The notes beneath the pieces are model-generated. The model was not told where the DNA came from and searched no databases. It was given only the letters and a program-made list of their open reading frames with translations. The translations under genes were made by a program, and so were the position numbers. This document shows positions 33,931 through 43,848 of a stretch of DNA of 56,640 nt, piece after piece; the stretch's first letter is position 1; every line of letters starts with the position of its first letter. This DNA comes from Phenylobacterium sp. (GTDB taxonomy: Bacteria > Pseudomonadota > Alphaproteobacteria > Caulobacterales > Caulobacteraceae), in contig JADBYZ010000029.1 in NCBI GenBank assembly GCA_020402745.1, forward strand, positions 1 to 56,640, written 5' to 3'.

Positions 33931-34287
33931 TCAGGCGGCCAGCATCCGCTCCACCTCCACCACGAGCTCGCGCAGATGGACCGGCTTGGCCAGGACCCGG
34001 GCGCCGGGCGGGGCGGTCTCCTCGGCCTTGAGGGCCACGGCGGCGAAGCCGGTGATGAACATGATGCGCAGGCCGGGGTGACGCTCGGCGGCCAGGCGGG
34101 CCAGCTCAACGCCGTCCATGCCCGGCATGACGATGTCGGTGAGCAGGAGGTCCCAGTCCCGGTCGATGCGGGCGGCGGCCTCTGTCCCATCGGCGCAGGC
34201 TTCGACCTCGTGACCCGCGCGTTGCAGGGCGCGGGCCAGGAAGCCACGCAGGGAGTCGTCGTCTTCGGCGAGGAGAATTCTGGGCAT
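33931..34287 (-). CDS. cpdR: Single-domain response regulator CpdR
   Basis: A 118-residue receiver domain with no output domain. The acidic pocket is EDDDS, the phosphoacceptor Asp51 lies in LLTDIVMPGMDG, and a conserved lysine in LAKPVHLREL. Length, Asp51 and sequence match Caulobacter CpdR. When unphosphorylated, that protein primes the ClpXP protease for cell-cycle substrates and is controlled by the CckA-ChpT relay. AGGAGG precedes the ATG at 34287. It diverges from an N-formylglutamate amidohydrolase gene, the same neighbour I recall in Caulobacter. Confidence 0.9.
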   Translation of the reverse strand: MPRILLAEDDDSLRGFLARALQRAGHEVEACADGTEAAARIDRDWDLLLTDIVMPGMDGVELARLAAERHPGLRIMFITGFAAVALKAEETAPPGARVLAKPVHLRELVVEVERMLAA

Positions 34288-34478
34288 AAAGCCTCCTGGG
34301 GCGACCTGAATCCTGTTTCGATACATGAAGGCGGGTAATCGAATCTAAACCCGACCTCACGCTGTGCGACAGAGCCGGTCCACTCCCTTTCGACGTCCTG
34401 TCCGCAGACAGCAAAATCCACAGCCTCCCACCTCAAGCCCGTTTGACCGGGACAGGCAAGAGGGACTCTTATGTCGCC

Positions 34479-35348
34479 ATGAGCCCGTCCGCTGCGAATC
34501 CGCAGATGTCCACAGCCTTCGACATCCGCTGGCCGGCGGGAGAGGCCGGTCGGCCGGCGACGCCCCTGGTGTTCGCCTCGCCCCATTCGGGCCGGCTCTA
34601 TCCGGAGGACATGAACCCAGCCCTGGATCCGCTCCGGATCCGGCGCAGCGAGGACGCCTGGGTGGACGATCTTGTCGCCGAGGGCCCGTCCCTTGGGGCG
34701 CCGCTGATCCGAGCGCTGACGGCCAGGGCCTATCTGGATGTGAACCGCGATCCGGCGGAGCTGGATCCCCGACTGTTCGCGGACGCTCTGCCCGCCCAGG
34801 CCCGCACCCTGACGCCTCGCGTAGCCGCCGGGCTGGGGGTGGTGGCCCGGGTCGCCTCTGGCGGGGCGGAGATCTACGATCGCCGGCTGAGCCTTGCCGA
34901 GGGCCTGGGGCGGATCGCCCAGGTGCATGCCCCCTATCACGACGCCCTGTCCCGCCTGCTGGCGAGCGCCCGGGCGGCGCACGGCTTCGCGGTTCTGATC
35001 GACTGGCACTCCATGCCCGCGACGGCCGCCCCCGGGGTCGACTTCGTCCTGGGGGATCGTTTCGGCGCGGCCTGCAGCCCGGCCATAACCAGCGCCGTGG
35101 AGTCGATGCTGACCGAGGCGGGCTATCGCACGGCCCGTAACGCCCCCTTCGCCGGCGGCTACACCACCGAGCACTACGGTCGCCCGGAGAGGCGAACCCA
35201 CGCCCTGCAGGTCGAGATCAACCGGGGGCTCTACCTGGATGAGGCGCGGCTCGAGACCACGGCGGATTATGAGCGGCTACGCCTGGACCTGGGTGGGGTC
35301 ATCGCCCGTCTGATCGCCGCCGACTGGCGAGGCCTGATCGGCGCTTGA
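34479..35348 (+). CDS. N-formylglutamate amidohydrolase family protein
   Basis: A 289-residue member of the FGase family (PF05013). Metal-ligand-like motifs are FASPHSGRLYPEDM near residue 32, SEDAWVDDL, DVNRDPAELD, and DWHSMPA near 187. The family hydrolyses N-formylglutamate in histidine degradation, but no hut genes are nearby and many members are unassigned amidohydrolases. The ATG at 34479 is chosen; a TTG at 34443 and an ATG at 34506 are in frame and none has a strong ribosome-binding site. Confidence 0.85.
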   Translation: MSPSAANPQMSTAFDIRWPAGEAGRPATPLVFASPHSGRLYPEDMNPALDPLRIRRSEDAWVDDLVAEGPSLGAPLIRALTARAYLDVNRDPAELDPRLFADALPAQARTLTPRVAAGLGVVARVASGGAEIYDRRLSLAEGLGRIAQVHAPYHDALSRLLASARAAHGFAVLIDWHSMPATAAPGVDFVLGDRFGAACSPAITSAVESMLTEAGYRTARNAPFAGGYTTEHYGRPERRTHALQVEINRGLYLDEARLETTADYERLRLDLGGVIARLIAADWRGLIGA

Positions 35349-35364
35349 AACATGGGCGGAGCGC

Positions 35365-35450
35365 AAAAAAAAAGCCGCGCCGGTGAAGGCGCGGCAGTTC
35401 ATTAGGGAGGAAACGCCCAGGAAGGGCAGAAGCGTCAGCGACGCCTCACA
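35365..35450 (-). ncRNA. Candidate trans-acting small RNA, MmgR/suhB (alpha-r8) type
   Basis: The minus strand predicts an 86-nucleotide RNA with three hairpins: GCGTC/GACGC, GCCC/GGGC, and an intrinsic terminator. The terminator is an 8-bp GCCGCGCC stem (35374-35395) followed by nine Ts at 35365-35373. Between hairpins 2 and 3 lies an unpaired GTTTCCTCCCTAATGAACT. It contains TTTCCTCCCT, which I recall as the invariant unpaired core of the alpha-r8 family (MmgR of Sinorhizobium, Rfam suhB). Such a core can mask Shine-Dalgarno sequences. MmgR limits polyhydroxybutyrate accumulation. The family call is from memory; the promoter-hairpin-terminator structure is directly visible. Confidence 0.7.
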
Positions 35451-35456
35451 GGTTGC

Positions 35457-35485
35457 AAATTAGATTGCAGCGCATCAAAGTTCAA
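35457..35485 (-). promoter_or_regulatory. Promoter of the candidate small RNA
   Basis: On the minus strand TTGAAC (35480-35485) is separated by exactly 17 bases from TAATTT (35457-35462), placing the RNA 5' end near 35450. TTGCAAATT occurs at the -10 and again about 40 bases upstream (near 35496), which could be a regulator site. Confidence 0.6.
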
Positions 35486-35512
35486 GGGCATACGATTGCA
35501 AATTCAGGCCCT

Positions 35513-35538
35513 GGATCATGAAAAAACGGAAATGATCC
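35513..35538. promoter_or_regulatory. Inverted repeat upstream of typA
   Basis: GGATCAT (35513-35519) and ATGATCC (35532-35538) are perfect inverted arms with a 12-base A-rich spacer, in the 337-base gap upstream of typA. It could be a protein-binding site or a weak hairpin. The rest of the gap downstream of the small RNA shows nothing else I can name. Confidence 0.35.
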
Positions 35539-35685
35539 TCACTTTCGGCACATCCCTGAAACAAATCTGTCGCCAGTGTGTGCTGCAATGCACAATTACC
35601 GCCTAACCGGGGGGAAACCCACAGGGCGTCTGGCGCTGGGGCGCGGAACCTCCTACAAGCGCGCGCTCCCACAGATAAGAACGTC

Positions 35686-37518
<1,833 letters not shown>

Positions 37519-37546
37519 GACCCCGGCGCCCGCCGGGAGGACCGCC

Positions 37547-38719
37547 ATGGTGCATCCGCTCTATGCGGCCATGCCGCCGACCGTGTTCGACGAGATGTCG
37601 GGCCTGGCGCGCGCCCATGGCGCCCTCAACCTGGGCCAGGGCTTTCCGGACGATCCGGGGCCCGAGGCCCTGCGCCGGGCCGCGGCTGAGGCGGTGCTGG
37701 ACGGCTACAACCAATATCCGCCCTCGCGCGGCCTGCCGGAGCTGCGCCGGGCCGTGGCCGCCCACTACGCCCGGACCCAGGGCCTGTCCTTCGATCCCGA
37801 CACGGAGGTCACCGTCACCTCCGGGGCCACCGAGGCCCTGGCGGCGGCCATCCTGGCCCTGGTGGAGCCTGGCGACGAGGTGATCCTCTTCCAGCCGGCC
37901 TACGACGCCTACGCCCCCCTGGTGCGGAGGGCCGGCGGGGTCCCGCGCTTCGTGACCCTGTCGCCGCCGGACTGGCGCTGGACCGCCGCCCAGCTGGAGG
38001 CCGCCTTCACCCCCCGGACCCGGGCGGTGATCCTGAACTCGCCGGTCAACCCCACCGGCGTCGTGGTCCCCCGCCAGGACCTCGAGCTTCTGGCCGCCGC
38101 CTGCCGGGCCCGCAGCGTCCCGGTGATCTGCGATGAGGTCTGGGAGCACCTGGTCTTTGACGGCGCCGTCCATGCGCCCCTCATCGCCCTGCCCGGCATG
38201 GCGGACCTGGCGGTCAAGATCGGCTCGGCGGGCAAGATGTTCGGCCTGACGGGCTGGAAGGTGGGCTTCCTCTGCGCCGGCCCGGCCCTGTCACCGGCCC
38301 TGGCCCGCGCCCACCAGTTCCTGACCTTCACCACGCCGCCCAACCTGCAGGCGGCCGTGGCCTTCGGGCTGGAGACCCCCGGGGACTGGTTCACCGCCAT
38401 GCCGGCCCGGATGCAGGCCAGCCGCGACCGCCTGTCCGAGGCCCTGCAGCGCGAGGGCTTCGCCGTGGCCCGGTCCCAGGGCACCTATTTCCTCACCATC
38501 GACCTGCCGGGCTCCGGCGTGGCCGAGGCCGACCGCGCCTTCGCCCTCAGGGCGGTGACGCAGGCCGGCGTGGCCGCCATCCCGGTCTCGGCCTTCTACG
38601 AGACCGAGGCCGTCACCCGGGTCCTGCGCCTGTGCTTCGCCAAGGCCGACGACGTGCTGGACGAGGCCGCGACCCGGCTGGCCCGGGCCCGCGACCTCTC
38701 CCTCGGCGCGGGGGCCTGA
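37547..38719 (+). CDS. Class I/II PLP-dependent aminotransferase
   Basis: A 390-residue fold-I aminotransferase with NLGQGFPDDPGPE near residue 28, PLP-site NSPVNPTG, CDEVWEHLVFDG, and the Schiff-base lysine in SAGKMFGLTGWKVG. It resembles the kynurenine/methionine aminotransferase (YbdL-like) group. It lies 28 bases after typA with GGGAGG ahead of the ATG, so it may be co-transcribed with it. Confidence 0.88.
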   Translation: MVHPLYAAMPPTVFDEMSGLARAHGALNLGQGFPDDPGPEALRRAAAEAVLDGYNQYPPSRGLPELRRAVAAHYARTQGLSFDPDTEVTVTSGATEALAAAILALVEPGDEVILFQPAYDAYAPLVRRAGGVPRFVTLSPPDWRWTAAQLEAAFTPRTRAVILNSPVNPTGVVVPRQDLELLAAACRARSVPVICDEVWEHLVFDGAVHAPLIALPGMADLAVKIGSAGKMFGLTGWKVGFLCAGPALSPALARAHQFLTFTTPPNLQAAVAFGLETPGDWFTAMPARMQASRDRLSEALQREGFAVARSQGTYFLTIDLPGSGVAEADRAFALRAVTQAGVAAIPVSAFYETEAVTRVLRLCFAKADDVLDEAATRLARARDLSLGAGA

Positions 38720-38723
38720 GGCC

Positions 38724-39488
38724 TCAGCTCGTCGAGCCGCCGTCCACCACCACGGTCTGGCCGGTCATCCAGCCGCCCGCCTTCGAGGCCAGGAAGACCG
38801 CCGCCCCGGCGATGTCGTCGGGCTCGCCCAGCCGGCGCAGGGGCGTGCCCGCCGACGACCGGACCTCGGCCTCGGGGGTGTCCCACAGGGCGCGGGCGAA
38901 GTCGGTCTTCACCAGGCCCGGCGCGATGCAGTTGATGCGGATGTTGTGGGGGCTCAGCTCCTGGGCGAGGTTGCGGGCCATCTGCATGTCCGCCGCCTTG
39001 GAGATGGCGTAGGCGCCGATCACCGCCGTGCCGCGGAAGCCGCCGATGGACGAGACGATGATGATCGCCCCGTCCTTGCGCTCGACCATCTCAGGCGAGA
39101 CCAGGTTCACCAGCCAGTTGTTGGCGATGATGTTGTTCTCGAGAATCTTGCGGAAGGCGTCGTCGCTGATGCCGCTCATCGGCCCGTAATAGGGGTTGGA
39201 GGCGGCGTTGCAGACCAGGATGTCGACCTTGCCGAAGGCCTTGCGGGTCTCGTCCACCAGCCGGGCCAGGTCATCCTTGGACGAGATGTTGGCGGGCACG
39301 GCGATGGCCGAGCCGGGCCAGCGGGCGTTGATGGCGGCGGCGACCTCGTCGCAGGGCCCGGCCTTGCGGGACGAGATGACCACCTTGGCGCCGTGTTCGG
39401 CCATCCGCTCGGCGATGGCCTTGCCAATGCCGCGCGACGAGCCGGTGATGATCGCCACCTTGCCGGTCAGATCGAAAAGTTCGCCCAT
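38724..39488 (-). CDS. Short-chain dehydrogenase/reductase
   Basis: A 254-residue classical SDR with cofactor loop TGSSRGIG (about 15-22), NAAS, catalytic Ser in VSSIGG, YAISK (Tyr and Lys) and the C-terminal VVVDGGSTS. It oxidises or reduces an unknown alcohol/ketone with NAD(P)(H). GGAGG precedes the ATG at 39488. It is convergent with the aminotransferase, five bases apart. Confidence 0.9.
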   Translation of the reverse strand: MGELFDLTGKVAIITGSSRGIGKAIAERMAEHGAKVVISSRKAGPCDEVAAAINARWPGSAIAVPANISSKDDLARLVDETRKAFGKVDILVCNAASNPYYGPMSGISDDAFRKILENNIIANNWLVNLVSPEMVERKDGAIIIVSSIGGFRGTAVIGAYAISKAADMQMARNLAQELSPHNIRINCIAPGLVKTDFARALWDTPEAEVRSSAGTPLRRLGEPDDIAGAAVFLASKAGGWMTGQTVVVDGGSTS

Positions 39489-39692
39489 GGGTTTCCTCCG
39501 CCTTCGGGTCCTGTTTCGGCGGCCATTTGCCGCCCCGCGCACCGCAGGGTCAAGCCGCCCGGCTTGTCGTCGGGGGCCGGGCGGGCTAGTCGGAGGGCAG
39601 CGGCGGATTTTTCCGGCCGCGGGGCGGACGCCCCCTTGCGCCGGGCGGCGCGGGGGCACAGCTTCCCCCCCTTGATCGATGGAGTGGTTCCC

Positions 39693-40301
39693 ATGCGCGA
39701 CTGGCGGCTTGAAGACGAGGAAGAGGGCGATGCGCCGAAGCCCGATGCGGCGGCCGCTGCGGGCGGACCGGTCGCCAGCGCCCTGTTCAAGTCGCGCACC
39801 GTCCTCGTCTTCGGCGAGGTCAACATGCGCATGGCCGAGCGGGTCACCGCCCAGCTCCTGGCACTGGCGGCCGAGGGCGACGGCGACATCCGCGTCATCA
39901 TCAACTCGCCCGGCGGCCACGTCGAAAGCGGCGACACCATCCACGACGTCATGCGGTTCTGCGGCCCGAAGGTGAAGGCCATCGGCACCGGCTGGGTGGC
40001 CAGCGCCGGGGTCACCATCTTCCTGGGCGCCGACCGCGAGAACCGGGTCTGCCTGCCCAACACCCGCTTCCTCCTGCACCAGCCGAGCGGCGGCGTGCGC
40101 GGCCAGGCCTCCGACATCCAGATCGAGGCCGAGGAGATCGTGAAGATGCGCCAGCGCATGAATCGGCTCATCGCCCGGGAAAGCGGCCAGACCTACGAAA
40201 AGATCCTCAAGGACACCCAGCGCAACTTCTGGATGAGCGCCGAAGAGGGCGTGGCCTACGGCCTGGCCTCGCGCATCGTCTCAAGCGCCATCGAGGTCTG
40301 A
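39693..40301 (+). CDS. ClpP-family serine protease homologue with altered catalytic aspartate
   Basis: A 202-residue ClpP-family protein. Ser104 (TGWVASAGV) and His129 (RFLLHQPSGG) match the ClpP nucleophile and base. The segment that normally reads DTxRD ends in Asn178 here (DTQRNFWMSAEEG), replacing the third triad residue. The first 30 residues are an acidic, Ala-rich extension unlike the usual ClpP N-terminus. It could be a low-activity or regulatory paralogue that mixes with the main ClpP, or a separate protease. There is no clpX beside it. GGAG nine bases upstream supports the start. Confidence 0.85.
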   Translation: MRDWRLEDEEEGDAPKPDAAAAAGGPVASALFKSRTVLVFGEVNMRMAERVTAQLLALAAEGDGDIRVIINSPGGHVESGDTIHDVMRFCGPKVKAIGTGWVASAGVTIFLGADRENRVCLPNTRFLLHQPSGGVRGQASDIQIEAEEIVKMRQRMNRLIARESGQTYEKILKDTQRNFWMSAEEGVAYGLASRIVSSAIEV

Positions 40302-40326
40302 GGCGGACGGCGGGGGGAGGCGAGCC

Positions 40327-41115
40327 ATGGCGACCTTCACCTCCGACGGCCTCCAGATCGCCTTTGACGCCCGCGATCCCGCGCCCGGGGGGTCCTGGCT
40401 GATCCTCGTCCACGGTTTTTCCTCCAACCGCCACGAGGGCTGGCGGCGGACCGGCTGGTACGCGGCCCTGGAGCGGCGCGGCATGGGCTTCGCCGCCCTC
40501 GACCAGCGCGGCCATGGCGAGAGCGCCAAGCCCCACGACCCGGCCCTCTACGGCCGCGCGGCCATGGCCCGAGACGTCCTCGCCCTGATGGATCACCTGG
40601 GCGCCGCCCGCGCCGACCTCTTCGGCTATTCCATGGGCGCGCGCACGGCGCTGGAAGTGGCCCTGACCGCTCCGGACCGGGTGTCGAACCTCATCCTCGG
40701 CGGCGTCGGCGACGCCCTCTTCAGCCCCCGGGAGACGGCCTCGGCCGGAACCCTGGCGGCGGCCATGCGGGCGGCGGACCCGGAAACCATCACCGAGCCC
40801 ATGCTGCGCAGCTTCCGCCAGTTCGCCGACGAACAGGGCGAGGATCTCGAGGCCCTGGCCGCCTGCACCGAGGCCGTGAACCCGCCCCTCGACCCCGACG
40901 CCCTGGGAACCCTGCCCATGCCCGTCCGCGTCATCGCCGGCATGCAGGACCGCCTCGCCGGCGCCCCCGAGGGCCTGGCCGCCCGCTTCGCCTACGGCAA
41001 GGGCGTGACCCTGCCCGGCTGCGACCACTTCTCCGCCATCCCCCACGGCCTGACCAAGGCCGCCGTCTTCGACTTCCTTGACGGGGTGGATGACGAGGAC
41101 CCCTGGGGGCGGTGA
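40327..41115 (+). CDS. Alpha/beta hydrolase
   Basis: A 262-residue alpha/beta hydrolase with oxyanion region VHGFSSNRH, DQRGHGES, nucleophile elbow GYSMGAR (about 102-108), an acidic residue near AGMQDRL and the catalytic His in GCDHFS. Substrate is unknown. It lies 25 bases after the ClpP-like gene with a strong GGGGGGAGG, so the two are probably co-transcribed. Confidence 0.85.
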   Translation: MATFTSDGLQIAFDARDPAPGGSWLILVHGFSSNRHEGWRRTGWYAALERRGMGFAALDQRGHGESAKPHDPALYGRAAMARDVLALMDHLGAARADLFGYSMGARTALEVALTAPDRVSNLILGGVGDALFSPRETASAGTLAAAMRAADPETITEPMLRSFRQFADEQGEDLEALAACTEAVNPPLDPDALGTLPMPVRVIAGMQDRLAGAPEGLAARFAYGKGVTLPGCDHFSAIPHGLTKAAVFDFLDGVDDEDPWGR

Positions 41116-41119
41116 GAGG

Positions 41120-41252
41120 GGTCAACGGCCTCTCAGCTGACCCCCTCCGGCCCGCTTCGCGGTCCACCTCCCCCTGATGGGGAGGAATTACCGAGCCCAT
41201 TGCTCCCCCAAGGGGGAGCTGTCAGCGAAGCTGACTGAGGGGGTCAACGGCG
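41120..41252. repeat. Interspersed intergenic repeat, copy 3 (inverted)
   Basis: This fills the 147-base gap between the hydrolase and a convergent GST gene. Read on the minus strand it matches 25797-25921 almost base for base: the TCAGCTTCGCTGACAGCTCC palindrome, the GGGGGAGC unit and the GGGGGAGGTGG unit. Two long near-identical copies in opposite orientation, 15 kb apart, suggest recent spread or gene conversion. Confidence 0.9.
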
Positions 41253-41262
41253 CCCGGCCCGC

Positions 41263-41892
41263 TCAGTCCTTCGGACCCATGTTGTAGGGCCCGCCCTTTT
41301 CCAGGGCGACGCGGTAGGCCGGGCGGTCCTGGCAGCGACGGACCCAGGCGGCCAGGTGCTCGTGGCCCCCGAGGCGGCCCAGCATGCCGCCGGCCTCGCC
41401 CACGAAGCTCATCTGGATGTCGGCCAGGCTGAACGCGCCGAGAAGGTAGTCGCGGCCCGCCAGCGCTCCGTCGACGAAGCCCAGGTGGTTGGCGATCTCG
41501 CTCTCGATGCGCGGCTGCAGGGGGGCGCCGGCCTCGCCCAGGCGGCGGACGTACATGTCCAGCATCAGGGGGAGCATGGCCGAGCCCTCGGCATAGTGCA
41601 TCCACTGCTGGTAGGCGTCGTACTCCGGCGAGGCGGCCGGCGGGGCCAGGCGGCCGTCGGCGCAGCGGCGCGACAGGTAGTCGAGGATGGCGCCTGATTC
41701 GAAGACCACCTGGCCCTCGTTCTCGATCACCGGCGACTTGCCGAGGGGGTGGATGGCCTTCAGCTCCGGCGGGGCTAGTCGCGTGACGGCGTCGCGGGCG
41801 TGGTGGCGGATCTCGTAGGGCAGGCCCAGCTCCTCCAGGGCCCAGAGCACGCGCTGGGAGCGGGAATCGTTCAGGTGGTGGACGATGATCAT
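41263..41892 (-). CDS. Glutathione S-transferase family protein
   Basis: A 209-residue GST with an N-terminal thioredoxin-like domain (residues 1-78; catalytic-site region HLNDSRSQRVLW, glutathione-site NEGQVVFESGAI with the cis-Pro in GKSPVI) and an all-helical C-terminal domain. It is probably of the beta/theta-like bacterial type. The substrate is unknown. Confidence 0.88.
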   Translation of the reverse strand: MIIVHHLNDSRSQRVLWALEELGLPYEIRHHARDAVTRLAPPELKAIHPLGKSPVIENEGQVVFESGAILDYLSRRCADGRLAPPAASPEYDAYQQWMHYAEGSAMLPLMLDMYVRRLGEAGAPLQPRIESEIANHLGFVDGALAGRDYLLGAFSLADIQMSFVGEAGGMLGRLGGHEHLAAWVRRCQDRPAYRVALEKGGPYNMGPKD

Positions 41893-41968
41893 GGTCTGAG
41901 ATCCCTGGTCTGCGCTGGGGTTCAGCGGGGTGTGTCGCGGGCCGAAAGCTTGGCCTATAAGGCCGGTG

Positions 41969-43621
41969 ATGAGCGAGACCCTGATCCTACCCCGAATGGT
42001 CCCCCTCTTGCACCAGTCGGCGCAGGCGGCCGACGCCGTGACCGCCAGGGTGCGCCAGGCCGTCGAGGCTCTTGTCGCCCCCGGCGGCCGGGTGGACCGC
42101 CATCGGCTGGATGCCGAGCAGCACGCCGCCCATGGCCTCGCCTGGTGCGCCTCCTATGCCGAGACCCTTCGCCAGGTCGCCCTGTGGGCGGAACGGCTGG
42201 AGGCCGCCGGCGCCCTGACCGAGGCCGAGGCCTTGCCGGCCCAGCTCCTGGCCTTCGAATACGTCTCACAGATGGCCGGCGGCCTGCCCATGAACCAGGG
42301 CGAGACCTTCCGTCCCGCCGACCTGGGCGTGGAGACGGGCGAGCTTGTCTCCCTCGCGGCCGACCTGCGCCCCGGCGCCTCCCAGGCGGTGAAGACCCGC
42401 ATCGTCGCCCTGCTGGAGGGGGTCTCCGGCCGCGCCTCCCTCGAGGCCTCGGGCCTGGACGAGACCCTTGAGGCCATCCGCGACCAGTTCACCGACTTTT
42501 CCCGCACCCGCGTGGCGCCCTTCGCCCAGGGCTGGCACCTGCGCGACGAGCTGATCCCCCTGTCCCTGCTGGAAGAGCTGGCGGGCCTTGGCGTCTTCGG
42601 CCTGACCCTGCCCGAGGCCTGGGGCGGGGCGGGGCTGGGCAAGACGGCCATGTGCGTGGTCTCCGAGGCCCTGTCCCGGGGCTGGATCGCCGCCGGTTCC
42701 TTAGGGACCCGATCAGAGATCGCCGCGGAGCTGATCCTGACCCACGGCACGGAAGACCAGCAGGCGCGCCTGCTGCCCGGCATCGCCTCGGGCGAGATCA
42801 TTCCCACCGCCGTCTTCACCGAGCCGGACACGGGCTCCGACCTCGGCGCCCTGCGCACCCGGGCCGAGCGATCCGGCGGCGCCTGGCGCATCTTCGGCGC
42901 CAAGACCTGGATCACCCACGGGGCCCGGGCCGATCTGATGACCCTGCTGGTCCGCACCGAGCCAGGCACGAAGGACCACCGGGGCCTGTCCATGCTGCTT
43001 GCCGAGAAGCCCCGCGGGACCGATGCCGAGCCCTTCCCCGCCCCCGGCATGAGCGGCGGCGAAATCGGCGTCATCGGCTATCGCGGCATGAAGGAATACG
43101 ACATCGCCTTCGACGGCTTTGAGGTCCCGGAGAGCGCCCTCCTGGGCGGCCAGACCGGCAAGGGCTTCTCCCAGCTCATGGCCACCTTCGAGAGCGCCCG
43201 GATCCAGACCGCCGCCCGCGCCGTCGGCGTCGGCCAGGCCGCCCTGGACGAGGCCGTGACCTACGCCTTCCAGCGGCGCCAGTTCGACCGGCCGATCGCC
43301 GAGTTCCCGCGGGTCGCCAACAAGCTGGCCATGATGGCCGCCGAGCTCCTGGGCGCCCGCCGCCTCACCTGGTTCGCCGCCGAGGCCAAGGACCAGGGCC
43401 GGCGCTGCGACCTGGAGGCCGGCATGGCCAAGCTGACCGCCGCGCGCATCGCCTGGGCCGCCGCCGACAACGCCGTCCAGGTGCATGGCGGGGCCGGATT
43501 CGCCACCGAGCAGGCCGCCAGCCGGCTGCTGGCCGACGCCCGCATCCTGAACATCTTCGAGGGGGCCGGCGAGGTGCAGGCCCAGGTCATCGCCCGCCGC
43601 CTGCTCGAGGGCGCCAACTAG
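41969..43621 (+). CDS. mcd: (2S)-methylsuccinyl-CoA dehydrogenase
   Basis: A 550-residue flavoprotein of the acyl-CoA dehydrogenase family with an extra N-terminal domain of about 150 residues. It includes APGGRVDRHRLDAEQHAAHG and GLPMNQGETFRPADLG, diagnostic for Mcd. The dehydrogenase core carries FTEPDTGSDLGALRTRA and the C-terminal FEGAGEVQAQV. It oxidises methylsuccinyl-CoA to mesaconyl-CoA in the ethylmalonyl-CoA pathway of acetate assimilation, with ETF as acceptor. The other pathway enzymes (crotonyl-CoA carboxylase/reductase, ethylmalonyl-CoA mutase) are not in the window. Downstream genes for cobalamin adenosylation and ETF fit the role. Confidence 0.92.
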   Translation: MSETLILPRMVPLLHQSAQAADAVTARVRQAVEALVAPGGRVDRHRLDAEQHAAHGLAWCASYAETLRQVALWAERLEAAGALTEAEALPAQLLAFEYVSQMAGGLPMNQGETFRPADLGVETGELVSLAADLRPGASQAVKTRIVALLEGVSGRASLEASGLDETLEAIRDQFTDFSRTRVAPFAQGWHLRDELIPLSLLEELAGLGVFGLTLPEAWGGAGLGKTAMCVVSEALSRGWIAAGSLGTRSEIAAELILTHGTEDQQARLLPGIASGEIIPTAVFTEPDTGSDLGALRTRAERSGGAWRIFGAKTWITHGARADLMTLLVRTEPGTKDHRGLSMLLAEKPRGTDAEPFPAPGMSGGEIGVIGYRGMKEYDIAFDGFEVPESALLGGQTGKGFSQLMATFESARIQTAARAVGVGQAALDEAVTYAFQRRQFDRPIAEFPRVANKLAMMAAELLGARRLTWFAAEAKDQGRRCDLEAGMAKLTAARIAWAAADNAVQVHGGAGFATEQAASRLLADARILNIFEGAGEVQAQVIARRLLEGAN

Positions 43622-43641
43622 CGGTCCGGAAAGGACACCCC

Positions 43642-43845
43642 ATGGACGTCGTCTTCACCTACCTGATCCCGGCGGCCCTCCTCGCCGTGCTTGTGACCCT
43701 CGGCTTCGGCCTCTACGCCCTGTTCCGGGGCGGGGACTTCGGGCGGTCCTACTCCAACCGGCTGATGCGCCTGCGGGTCCTGACCCAGGCCATCGCCGTG
43801 GCCATCCTGGCCGCCGCCCTCTGGTGGCGCCAGCAGGCGGGCTGA
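43642..43845 (+). CDS. Twin transmembrane helix small protein (HIG1-like)
   Basis: A 67-residue protein with two hydrophobic helices (about 5-27 and 48-64) joined by a short basic loop (FGRSYSNRLMRLR). It resembles HIG1-domain small proteins that in alphaproteobacteria commonly sit just before the cobalamin adenosyltransferase and etfBA genes. Its role is unknown; mitochondrial HIG1 proteins associate with respiratory supercomplexes. Confidence 0.8.
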   Translation: MDVVFTYLIPAALLAVLVTLGFGLYALFRGGDFGRSYSNRLMRLRVLTQAIAVAILAAALWWRQQAG

Positions 43846-43848
43846 GCG

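Noticed and set aside
39489-39692. A hidden gene in the 204-base gap between the SDR and ClpP-like genes
   Set aside because: No frame with a start, ribosome-binding site and credible composition was found; it reads as the divergent promoter region.
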